This document shows positions 11,290 to 21,800 of a stretch of DNA of 64,000 nt, in pieces. Within the stretch, counting starts at the first letter, position 1. Each line of letters opens with the position of its first letter. The stretch covers positions 496,001 through 560,000 of the forward strand of contig OX621171.1 of the NCBI GenBank assembly GCA_951640195.1, in the 5' to 3' direction. The notes below the pieces were generated by a model. The model was not told the DNA's origin, did not search any database, and saw only the letters and a list, made by a program, of their open reading frames with translations. The position numbers and the translations under genes are program-made. Source of the stretch: Porpolomopsis calyptriformis. Its lineage: Eukaryota; Basidiomycota; Agaricomycetes; Agaricales; Hygrophoraceae.

Positions 11290-11535
11290 TAATCCTAATC
11301 TACCTGTAGTTAAATGGAATCGGATCATCTATTTACTCGGCTCGACTGGCCTGGGTCTCTTTCGTCTGACTACCAGAGTCTACTGCTGGTTACCTGAGTT
11401 GAGCTCACGCCACGTTGAGTTGACCAAGTTGAACGGTGTTGTTACTACCCGCCTCTGAAACACAGTGACTGGCACTTCGTAGAGAGTTTGTTGAACTCTA
11501 TTTCGGGGACTGCCTTGTGACAGTCACCTCACATG
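11290..11535. repeat. Duplicated MITE flank (copy of 24765-25010)
   Basis: About 240 bp after the MITE, from the TAATC border to GACAGTCACT, is nearly identical to the DNA after the second MITE at 24764. The MITE was therefore copied together with its right-hand flank, not inserted twice independently. No gene is evident; the short frame common to both copies is probably chance. Confidence 0.8.
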
Positions 11536-11569
11536 GGTGTGACAGTCACTCAACTCACGTGGGTGTGAC

Positions 11570-12151
11570 TCCATATTAGAACCAGTCAACTGCTTCCTGC
11601 ACAGCGTATTTCTCGAAAATATGACAAGGGCAAATATGGGCAGATTTGTGTAAATTCTGAGACATGACCACAATTTGATGAGAACTTGCTGCATCAGGAA
11701 TACAGTATAACTGGAGCACATTCCCGTCAATACAAAATATGACGAGAAGAATATATCCCAGCTGAGGGAGTAAGCATTTTCTGGCATGCGTAACCTCATT
11801 AATGGACGCGCCCATAGTGACGCGTATACCAGGTATTGCCCTTGGAATACCTCTCGGTGCTGACTGGTCATGCCTGCCGATATCCCACACTGATACGAAC
11901 CAAAATATACCTTAGATGCACCAGATTGGTGAACTTCCTTGTTTGACGGTGGTGACACTGGTACATGATTGGATGAGCATCAGTTCTCCGTAGATATTGG
12001 TCCGTGCACCCGTACATAAATACTCGTCGTTACCTTGTACTTCCTCACGTGTTTGCCTCACGAGCTCAACGAGGTCCAAGCCGTTCCAACACATGATACC
12101 ATATTCCTTTTGTTCTTTCACAATGTTGATAGTTTCCGCAAGGAGTGCCAT
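11570..12151 (-). pseudogene. Unrecognised minus-strand gene fragment
   Basis: Minus-strand frames read like real protein: KEQKEYGIMCWNGLDLVELV, then RQTREEVQG before a GT, NDEYLCTGARTNIYGEL, and further on TMGASINEVTHARKCLLPQ and LGYILLVIFCIDGN. Exon joins are plausible but I recognise no domain. Part of it (11985-12100) is repeated in opposite orientation at 17440-17560, where the same NGLYLIELVRQTREEVQG reading appears, which supports a genuine but fragmentary coding family. Confidence 0.35.
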
Positions 12152-13045
12152 CCGATATCATTGAACAGCGTAAATTACAAGATATGTCTACCAGGACCCG
12201 AGGTCAAGGTCTTAACTGATGAGATCTCCTCCAAGCGTCGCAGGAGTGGTTGACGGTGTAGGCCTATTCCAGGCCTCTCTAGAATGACAGTGTGAAGATC
12301 TACAGCCTCTGTAAGCCTGTTAAGCCTCCACCGAGACCAGAAATCATAATGATGATTCTCGTTAATCCAGCAGGGTATCCCTTACATGCAGATCACCGAG
12401 TCACATATATATGGTTGCACTCCCAAGCAACTACCAACATATACGTCATTTTCCTGATGTAATGTGAGGAGGGAGTGCTGTACCACTGAAAGGATTCATG
12501 CCTCGACGGGCACGGCGGGCAGCACGTTGAGCGAAAAGTAGTACACGGTCGTTCATATTGCCATTCGAGTCTTCCAGATTCGTCACTGCCAGGACTGCCG
12601 GAAGCATCGCACACACGCCAAATAAGAATTGATTGTCAGTCAGGCTACAAGTATGGGAGTACGCATAATAACTATTTATCCCACCAGGTCAAGGTATCTG
12701 TGGCCCATTCTTGATCGTCCAAGTCTAATGACACTGGATCTGGTTCGAAAAGTTGTAATATTGCATGATGGAAACATACCAGATCAAAATTGCCGCCGTT
12801 AAGTCCCCACACTTCAATGGTACTCAGAAGGAAGTGAGCCTGTGATTAATCTGTGTTATTCTCGTCGAGTCTCGGTTACCAAAATGGACCTGCACTGCCG
12901 CATAAGCATTGGTGTCTGGGGTAACTTTCGTCATGTTATGTAACTTGGCGTTTCCAGAGGGTGTCGCATTCGATCCTGGTACATCCTTGAGTGTGGAAGA
13001 TGGTGGGGTAAAAATGTGTCTGACTTTACTTTACAGGCCACAGAC
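12152..13045. other. No confident gene
   Basis: Mixed-composition DNA with short frames on both strands, none with a recognisable motif. The last ~60 bp (polypyrimidine stretch ending TTTACAG at 13036) looks like an intron end, so an upstream exon of the next gene may lie here. Confidence 0.4.
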
Positions 13046-16000
13046 ATGAGGCGATATAGCACCAGGGGTGGGGCCACGCCATTTCCAGGCAAAAAGTTTA
13101 ATCCAGTCCCAGCACCACGGGGCCAGCAAACTCCCTGCTTTGCGCATGGACAATCTTTACAAAAATCAATTGCCAAGGAAGCGTCTTTTTTTCGAAAACG
13201 GGCGGCATGGTTAAAAGATTTTTTAGACCAACCTGAGAGTGAGTAGTCATAATGTATCCATTTCACTATTCTTATATGACTAGATACCATTGTATGCAAA
13301 GGAGTGAGGCTTTCCGACCTTCGCCTACGCACCATCACAAGCCAGGTTTCAGCCTTTGCAGAGAAGCGCTTCCACGATATGCAAGCATCCAATATCATTC
13401 CCTGGGGTATGTCGTGGCGGTGGGTCGAAGATGTTGGCGAGGATCCTGAATGGTTAGTGATATATGCCTCAGAGCGAGTGAAAGATGGTCATATAGTCAG
13501 GGATGGGTTTTATGTGTGTTCATTGCATTTCAATAACATCATTCACTCATTGAAATGTGGTTATTTAGGAAAATGAAGCTCAATTCGTCTGGGAGGCCAC
13601 TCAAAAACTGTTTTCTGAAATTCAGCCTGTTTGTCCAGCTCTGGGTGGGGATAAGAGACATCTGGAAAGCGCTCTCTACCCACTAATGGACTTTGATGTC
13701 CTTGAAGAAGAGGACAATATTGTACATTCATGTAAGCTCAACTAGGATTCAAGAGTTGAACATTGATATTTTGAAGCAGCATCACTTCTCCAGACCAATG
13801 TTGGCACATGTTTAGACATCACTGATGGTCATGAGCCTGTTGGATTACGCCACGACATTCAAGCATGGTACGAGTTAGGACATAGGGTGTGTCATAAACT
13901 TATTTATTTACATGATTTGTTTTACAGCCGTTTGCACATGGCTTGACACTATTCCGCGGATTTGAAAAAAGAAAAGAAGTCGACTCAATACTGTTATGAC
14001 CGATTATTAATCATTTAAATACAACTTTTAGGCTGCCGTTCACGACTCTGTTGTAATGCCCTATCGAAAAATTAGTTCGAATGTAAAGCTCGCAGCTGTC
14101 AGGCTCCATGATCTCAATCTGCTTGACCTCGAGACCATTCTGCATATTGTTGGGTTCTCTCGCAGCACCTACTTTCGTGTTCTAAAGCTTTGGCACGAAA
14201 CTGGCGACGTTACTATCCACAGATTGAAACTTGGACGGCCTCGGCTTCTCCACAAGAGCGATGTTGATTATCTGATCTGTCTTGTGCACCACCGGCCTCA
14301 CTGGTTCCTTGACGAGCTCCTAGCTCTTCTCAAAACCAATCGATTCATTTCTGTTCACTATACAACCATCTTCCGAGAGCTGACTCGCATGGGTATGTCT
14401 TTGAAGAAGCTGAAGAAAATTGCACAAGAGTGGAACGAGAATGCTAGAGCCGACTTCATTGCAAGGATGGCCCAGTACGAGCCTGAGGAGTTGGGCTTCA
14501 TCGATGAAACTTCCAAAGATGAACGAACACTCTCACGTCGGAGAGGTAGATCAAAGAGGGGGGCTAGGGCTGAGGCAAGGGAGGTTTTTGTTCGAGGAAT
14601 CCGTCTCAGTGCAGTAGGCCTTCTCACAATTGATGGCATAATAGCAAGTACTGTTGTTCAAGGCTCAATGACGAAAGCAGGATTCCTACAATTTCTTGAA
14701 TTTACAGTGGTACGTTTCAGCCATTTTTGCAAAGATACAACTCATTTATTGTAACAGATACCACACTGTGTTCCCCATAGCAACCTCCATGTGCTTGTAA
14801 TGGATAATGCAAAAATCCATCGAGGCCCTGAAATCCTAGAGTTGCTTGATCGTTTTGGTGGGTTTCCCACCTACATAAATGAACCCATGCCAATCAACTC
14901 ACAGGAATCCAGCTGGAGTACTTGCCGCCATACTCGCCAGATTTGAATCCAATTGAGGAGGCCTTTTCAAAAATCAAAGCATTCATTCGTCACAACCAAG
15001 ATATTTTTACAGCTTCGACAGAATTTGGTATAATGTATGATATATATGAGGCTATGGATGTTATCTTGCCATCCGACGCAGCTGGTTATTTCATTCACAG
15101 TGGTTACTTTTAGTTTTGAACGCTATAAACTGTTAGGCAATTCTATTGACTGTATCTGCAAATAATACGGACGTCTAAGTATTATGACAATGCCCACGAA
15201 GCAACAGCATGTTTCAGCTCTGCAATCTCCCCACTTTTGAATCCCATCTCCTTTAGTTCACTTATCTCAGTGTAAGCAAAGGTATGTGTTCCCGAGTACC
15301 CATTTGCGACAAGTCGGTCTTGAATAGCTTCGGAAAGTGAGTAGTTGTTGCAGAAGTCAGTTATTGTCATTTTTGGTCTAGATGGATTTGCAACAGAGAT
15401 GAGCAGTGGTGATTGAGAAACAGTTGAAGAAGGAACAGCATTGGGTGCAGGTGCGACATGAGACAAAAGTCTGAAGAGAGCGTCAGGAATAGAGAAATGG
15501 TTGTGAATTTGCATGGGTGCAGAAACGGCCTGATCTTTTGCTACAGCTTGTTGACGGCGTTGATGAAGAAGTGATTTGGGGCCAAGACTGTCTGGAGACA
15601 AGACGTCGAATGCTTTATGGTTTGGAGGTTTATCAATTGTTGCACTCCCGTCATCCTTAAGCTTTAGGTGAATGGGTTAGTGTTGCCAACTCAAGTGATT
15701 ACTTCACGACTCACCAAGGCAGAAGCCCAGACCTCAAAGTGAGTCATGCTTAGAGGGAAATGCTCAGGGTTGTCAGCCGGCACATAGCAGTGATCACTTG
15801 AGCAGTTGCGTGTATTGCAAGCCCATCGATTCCTAAGAAACTGGATCTTTTCGTTTCGGGCTACATTCCCTGGCAATATTTTATCGGGTTTCTATATATT
15901 ATAAATACTATTAGCATCAAAATGGTAGCGAAACACTCACTTTTTTCTTTTTCTTTTTTGGCCGGTCATCATCAGTATCGGTGTTCTCTTTCTCACTGTC

Positions 16001-17385
16001 GGTACCCCTCTTTCTATTCTTTCTGCCATGCTAGTTGACGCCTTGCCATTTAGTATAATAACTATAGATGTTACGCAACATACCTTAAGATCAGATGTCT
16101 TCTCTGTAATAGTGACGTTCACAATCGGATCTTTTGCTTTGAGGGCTCGCTCGACAAGAAAGCTGTAATTGTTATGATGAAGATTCATGGCATTTGGAGC
16201 ATGACGAGGGACTGAGAAGGAGACATCGTAATCTTCGAAACTGAGGTTTTCTGGGTGATAATACGTATCAATCTTGACAAGTAGTTGGGCCTTGACCATG
16301 TCCCAAGGATCGGCAGATGAGAGTTTCAGAAAATCGTTATGGGGTACATGTTTGTGAGCTGGTTTCTTCATTTCTTTTGCATGAAACAGGGAGAGATTGT
16401 AGGTGATTTTCAAAGGAGAGGTTGCATCTAATTACTTTGATATGGTTATATTTGGGTTTGGATGTAGCAAGGACATACTTTCATTATGCTTTCCGACCTC
16501 CTTTTCCTTCGGCATCTTGAGTTTTGGCGGAACCGTCAGTGTGAGCAAAGGATCAGGTAGCGTGCCTAGATCAGGCTTGATGGCAGCTTCAAGCTCATCA
16601 GAAGACGATTCGATGTTGCCAGGATCAAGCACACTATTGGGTGGTGCCATTAGGGCAATGAGCAATGTTAAGAGTTACGGTAAGAGATTGCGTGAGTAGT
16701 AATTAAAGTTATGGCTAGTCGACTTCTTTTTCTTTTTTCAAATCTGCGGAATAGTGTCAAGCCATGTGCAAACGGCTGTAATCTGTCTCTTTCAGCATGA
16801 TAACCCTATCCCCTCTTCTGACCTTATTGGCAATCATTCAGCCCGAAAATCAAAAAATCACACGTCACTACTTGCAGGCAACTGAGAAGCAAATGAACTA
16901 CCTTGACAAGCTACTAGAAAAATTAGCACCAAAGGAGTGGAACCGCTTAAAACGTACTTATAAAGCAGGTCGTTGGTACCAGGACCTCAATGAATCCTGC
17001 TTTTTTAGACTCGCAACTATTTGGAAGCTTCAGGTTGATGTGCACATCAACCACAACGATTTTGAATTGAGCGTGATCACTTGTGCTGGCAAGTTTAATG
17101 GGGGACATCTTTATTTGCCGGACTTGGATTTGTGCTTAGCGTGAGGTGTTTTGTTCATGTATGTACCATTTTTGAACTAACTGCTGAGCTAGATATAAGG
17201 CTGGAGATATTGTTATTCTGAGGTCTCCATACTTGTTCCATGGAGTTGGGCACTGGGAACCTGGCCCCATGTTGTCCACCAATACATGCACTCCTGGGCG
17301 TATCGCGTGGGTCCATTTTAGCCACCAAGATGTCGTTCGATTCTTAGATGAGAAGCCCGAAGACTACATGATTCGGCTAGGCTAG
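13046..17385 (+). CDS. TET/JBP-like 2OG-Fe(II) dioxygenase, intron carries a Tc1 element
   Basis: Exons by frame and splice sites: 13046-13238, 13353-13513, 13569-13731, 13777-13886, 16796-17140, 17193-17385. The large intron (13887-16795) is long only because of the Tc1-like element at 13925-16778. Family enzymes oxidise 5-methyl pyrimidines in DNA. Signs: the N-terminal PVPAPRGQQ segment, GHRHDNP at an exon join, KLAPKEWNRL, then IWKLQVDVHINHND, GGHLYLPDL, the distal LFHGVGHWEPG and the strand GRIAWVHFSH. Two oddities. The expected HxD reads HIN (an HND follows), so iron binding may be impaired. A +1 frame change lies between SLLA and ATEKQMNYLD near 16880, either a mutation or a sequence error. 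The start at 13046 may not be the true one. Confidence 0.6.
14056..15113 (+). CDS. Tc1/mariner (DD34E) transposase
   Basis: Three exons (14056-14709, 14758-14857, 14905-15113) keep frame and give 320 residues. The N-terminal part has helix-turn-helix sequence (LDLETILHIVGFSRSTYF; KLGRPRLLHKSDVDYL) for binding the inverted repeats. Catalytic acids: Asp in GFIDETSKDERT, Asp in VLVMDNAKIH and Glu in PDLNPIEEAF, with 34 residues between the second Asp and the Glu. The family cuts at TA and inserts at TA, as seen at both ends here. The start has the usual PYRKISSNVK opening. No stop or frameshift was found, so it may be active. Confidence 0.9.
15182..16650 (-). CDS. Tc1-borne accessory protein with SAM-like C-terminal domain
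   Basis: Minus-strand gene inside the Tc1-like element, about five exons: 16650 down to about 16510, about 16430-16084, about 16031-15941, about 15900-15710, and about 15660-15182. The start is MAPPNSVLDPGN at 16650; an ATG at 16665 is an alternative. The protein has an acidic N-terminus, a segment with HVPHNDFLKL and WDMVKAQLL, a basic nuclear-localisation-like stretch (RPKKKKKK), a Cys/His segment (WACNTRNCSSDHCYVP), and a C-terminal SAM-like bundle (DFCNNYSLSEAIQDRLV; ISELKEMGFKSGEIAEL). SAM domains bind other proteins or RNA. Tc1 elements normally carry only the transposase. A role as transposase partner is inference. Confidence 0.65.
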
Positions 17386-17394
17386 GTTAATTAT

Positions 17395-17575
17395 ACCCCG
17401 AATGAACTTGGGTTCCTATTTCTTCAACATGATGTGCACCTTGTTGGGGAAACGGTTTGTACCTCATTGAGCTTGTGAGGCAAACACGTGAGGAAGTACA
17501 AGGTAACAACGAGTATTTATGTACGGGTGCACGGACCAATATCTACGGAGCGCTGACACTCATCCAAAAACCAAC
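17395..17575 (+). pseudogene. Inverted partial copy of the 11985-12100 coding fragment
   Basis: The plus strand reads NGLYLIELVRQTREEVQG and, after a GT, NNEYLCTGARTNIYGAL, matching the minus strand of 12100-11985 at about 90% of bases by eye. It sits just after the TET/JBP stop and lacks the rest of the gene. The pair encloses the TET/JBP gene as an inverted duplication. Confidence 0.55.
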
Positions 17576-18068
17576 ACACCTCCCTACCCACCGATGGAGA
17601 CTCCAACCAAGACGCAGCGCACAAGCAGATGGATGATACCACATTTCTTTCTTTGCTCTTTTCTGTTGGATTTATCCGTTCTATAGCCAGCATAGATACT
17701 TAAAGGAGGTTAAATGCAAAGAGGTTCAGACCTCTTGGATGAGGGATGGAGTGATGCACACAAGAGTCTCTAACCAGACCAAGGAACTGCGCGGAAAAGC
17801 CTACACAGGTCTGGCGAAACAGCTAGGTGCTCAACCAGCAGGCTGTGGTCAATAAGTCATTTTACACTTCTAAATCATTCAGGTGTAGCAAGGACCAAGC
17901 GCTAGAAGACAGGCCTTTAGCCAGTATGGAGAGGCAGATAGGTGCCGATCACCCCTCCTCCCATCCTAATGAACAACCTCGTGGATGTATAAGTCATAAG
18001 GGGCTATGATTGCGGTGACAGGTTCTATTCGGTAAGGTACTATGTTACTAGGACCTCCTCAAACTTTT
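17576..18068. other. No gene seen
   Basis: Unique sequence with only short frames. The stretch 17700-17880 repeats AGGTCTGG-type words but no array is formed. Confidence 0.4.
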
Positions 18069-18687
18069 TCACCAAGTCAAGTGTATGCAGAATCTTGTCC
18101 AATCAGACACTTTACAGACAGTCATCACCAGTTTGAGGATATTTCTGTTGTCCCCATTGGAAAAGCGAAGAACCTCAGGATGTCCTCTCGTGTAACAGGG
18201 ACTGTCTCTACTGTTGTTGGTGAACACATCAACAATGGCGAGTTGCTCAGGCCTGGTATGCGGTAGTTTGACTATGGTATGATTCTGAATTGAAGTTGGA
18301 TGTGATGTGAGGCTCTGGGATTGTATTGGACATTGAGGCACGTATGTTAGATGAAGTTATTTCAAGGCTAACCCTCACAACTGTCTACAGACGTGTGTAT
18401 TGTATGGATTGACACTCATGGGGAGCAACATGGTAGAGTCTACAAAATGTGGTACGCTCTGGATCCATCCTTCTGATAACCACGCCTATTTGACGTGAAG
18501 TGGATTTCTTTCTTGCTTGGTAATTGGCAGTAAAAACGCCATTTGCCTTGGGTAAAATACATCTTGAAGCCCCACCATGTGGTTGACATCGGACGTTGAC
18601 ATATGCGAAAAGCGTATTCTGAAACAATATGGCATCAGAGCTTTCTGCATACACGAAGTCGACAAATTCGGGATCAGACGATGGCAC
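18069..18687 (-). CDS. Unrecognised two-exon protein
   Basis: Two adjoining minus-strand frames read like protein and could be joined by a short intron. The first starts at 18687 (MPSSDPEFVDFVYAESSDA, then TFCRLYHVAPHECQSI). The second runs to 18069 (LPHTRPEQLAIVDVFTNN; GHPEVLRFSNGDNRNI). Together they give about 190 residues. I recognise no domain. The gene diverges from the JmjC gene at 18817, so the 130 bp between may be a shared promoter. Confidence 0.4.
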
Positions 18688-18816
18688 TAATGCGTGACTG
18701 TCACATTCGGTGGCTGTTACTTTCGGTGACTGTCTTTGCCCTTCGTGAAATTTTCAATATTTGTTCTTCTACTTTAACTAGTGTCCCAGAGTCTATGATA
18801 TTTTAATGTCCTCTTG

Positions 18817-21800
18817 ATGTTTTCCTCCGCTTCTACACCCTCTGCTTCATCTTTGACCTCATCACCGATGAATACAAACTTGAAGCTTTCTCAGTTTCGT
18901 GCATTCCAAGACTTCCCGTGGCGTCATGGCCTACCCCTTTCCCCACGTCAACTTGGGGAAGAGTTTATGCAACTAATGGGGCCAGAAGAATTGGAGAGGA
19001 ACTCCGGTGCAGCAGACTTGCTTCTAGTAAGTCATTGCTCTCTGAATTGTATTATACTATCAATGACCCTCATGCCACTTCCACTTTACATAGATGCTCT
19101 GCTGTGAGCTCAACAACAGGGCTATCCCTGAAACTCTGACCCCAAACCAGATCGTGTTCTTACAACAATACTTCGCATCAGACAGCAGTAGTCTGAGGGA
19201 AGCCAACCGTTGGTCTAAGAAGCATCCCAGGGATGTATTTCTTGCAGCCCACATGCTGCTCCGCTACAGTCTTCTCGATCACTTGGTGGACAGTATTTCC
19301 CCCACCCCCTCAAGCTGTTTGGTGCGCAGGCCAAGGTGTTCAAGACCCAACATAACTGAGAGATTGCAGAGTGTAAGTACAATTTATATGGGTTATTACA
19401 ACTGATAGATGCATGTATATTTTAGCTCATCCGACCTATCGAAGATTGGGTTACACTTATTGAAGATGCCATGTCCGCATTAAGCGAGCTCCCTGTCGCA
19501 GAGTCTAAAGTCTCATCACAAAGCCCGTTTGAGACCGGTGATATGACCCCTTGGTCCCCTGAGGTCCGGAGGACATGTTCCACATATCTACGTGATCCTC
19601 CAGACGTCTACTACACTACTACGATGTCCCCGACTACGCGATTCGGCTTCCTGTCCAGCGATTTATCTCCGAATGCTTCGGATTTCTGCGAATTTCTTCG
19701 AATTCTCCGATCCTTCTATTCGTGATTGCAGCTCATATCAAAGGATGCATCTGATAGCCAGACGTCCATTGTGTAGATCCTCATCGTTCCCATTGACCCT
19801 TTCACTGGTGGCTTCGTTCAGAAGTCTCATCCCTTTACTATATAGCATATAAAGGGATCTTTGTTTTCACAGATATATTTACTTGTAGATATGTTTGTAT
19901 CATAGAGAAGGAAGATAGATCCCATCGTCCCACGTCTAGTCCTTCATGTTTGAGCCTCTTCGACCGCCTCTAGCACTCTAGAGAGTGCTCCGAATTTCTG
20001 ATTTCTTCTATTTCTTCGATTTGCATGATTTCTTTGATAGCTCCTTTCTATTGTGCCTCCCACCATCTCTTGGGGCAGATCCCAGAGCTCAGACAGCTCC
20101 ACATCGCATCACCAGCGTTCCAAAAGACTTGTCCCTCAGACAACGCCATCTCGTCTGTGGAATCAAAGCGCTACATCGTGCAGCTGGGCACATGAGCACA
20201 GCAGCTGTGAGTGAAATCCTCACTAACATAGAACTCATGGCTTTTGCAATCACTTGGTTCAGCAAGGTAACTTTCTTTGACTATAAAGGAGATCTATCCT
20301 TGCGGCTAATGCTTCATTTTTCTTCCATAGCCTCAAACTGCATTCAACATCGATGCTAAGTTATGGAACCAACAGCTGGAAAGGTGTGTATAGCACACAT
20401 CATCTAAGGATGATTCTGATACCCCTTTTCAGCATGGCAGTTAATATGCAAGCTCCACTATCCCCGACATTCAGGGATATGCTCTCCAGAAATTCTAAGG
20501 CTCTTTACGAACGCATGCGGAGCATATTCCATCTCACAACCTCCATCTCACCCCTCCTTGTTTTCCTCCCTCACAGCCTTAGCAGGGCAGAAGTTAGTCG
20601 TGACCAACTTGTTGCGGTAAGCTCGTTTGGCGATCAATTACTCACTTATTTATTGATTTCATCCAGCTGACGTTTTCTTTGGGTAATGAGCATCCCCAAT
20701 TCCTCGCGAACACAGAGAGAGCACTCTGGCACTCTTTTATTTCGATTGCAACCGGGTCAACTGCTATGGACGCCATCATTGGATTTTTCTCTCAATTTTC
20801 AGCTACTTCCCATCAAACCCAATTTAATGATGCAGACCACTATTGGTTCCATTTGCCCGGTATGTCTCCTTCTACTATTTCTTGATTTACCACTCATTAC
20901 CTTCCTCTAGTTGATTTTATCTCTGATCTTCCAGTGGGGGCCCACTCATTGGCATTCCCGCTCACAGCTAGGCAACCACTGGCGATATCCTATGAGCTAG
21001 CCGAGAACGAGTCTCAGGGATCAGGAGAGAGGTCCTCACAGCAAGATGGGGAGGAACCAGTAGTACTTCCGGCTCAGGAGCCAGGAGAAATTGAGGAAGG
21101 GGTAGCGAAAGAGGTAGCGAAGGAGGTAGCGAAAGAGGTAGTGAAAGATGTGCCGGAAGAGATAGCAAAAGATGTGGGGGAAGAGATAGCAAAAGACACG
21201 GGGGAAGAGGTAGTGAAAGATGTGGGGGAAGAGATAACGAAAGATGTGGGGGAAGAGACTGAAATACGTGGGGAAAGGGAGGGTGGGATCAATGCGGAGA
21301 GCACAGAAGGGGGTAGAATGAGAGAGCAAAGGGAGGGTGGAATTGATAAGGAACTAGTGGGGGGTGAAACAAACAAGGAAAGAGAGGATGAATCGAGCGA
21401 GGACGAGGGCGAATCAAGTGAGGACGAGGAGGAACGAGTCAGTAATGAATTGGAAGGGAAGGATGACATAGACGATGAAGGGGAGGATGAAGTAAACAAG
21501 GAAAAGGAGGAAGAATTTGGTGAGAAGCGGGTGGAGGAGAATGAACCGGGCCAGAAAAGTAAGCTTGGTATCATAAATGATACCAGTGATTTACCAGTTT
21601 TCAGAGAGAGAACGCATCAGGAAACAGGAAATCCAATGGAAACAGTCGCAGCCCACGGAGAAGTCTTCCTTCCAGGTCTCATCTAGCCGAATCCAGCGCC
21701 CACCTCCAAAGCTAAAGAGACAGCATGGTTCAGCTCCCAACCCAAAAACTAGGTTCAGACCTACATCGCCAGATAATGAACTTCCCCATAAAAAGGACAG

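Larger units (their letters stand above)
13925..16778 (+). mobile_element. Two-gene Tc1/mariner element, 2,854 bp
   Basis: Bounded by TA on each side with inverted tips of about 50 bp (CAGCCGTTTGCACATGGCTTGACA...). It contains a spliced DD34E transposase on plus and a five-exon gene on minus. Removing it restores a normal intron of the surrounding TET/JBP gene (GTGTGT...TTTCAG). The MITEs at 10980 and 24343 are its deletion derivatives. Confidence 0.9.

Noticed and set aside
11231..11458. 75-codon frame also present at 24706-24933
   Set aside because: It starts inside the MITE and continues into the duplicated flank; conservation reflects DNA duplication, not coding.
20968..21574. Leucine/serine/phenylalanine-rich minus frames
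   Set aside because: Shadows of the acidic coding repeat of the JmjC gene.
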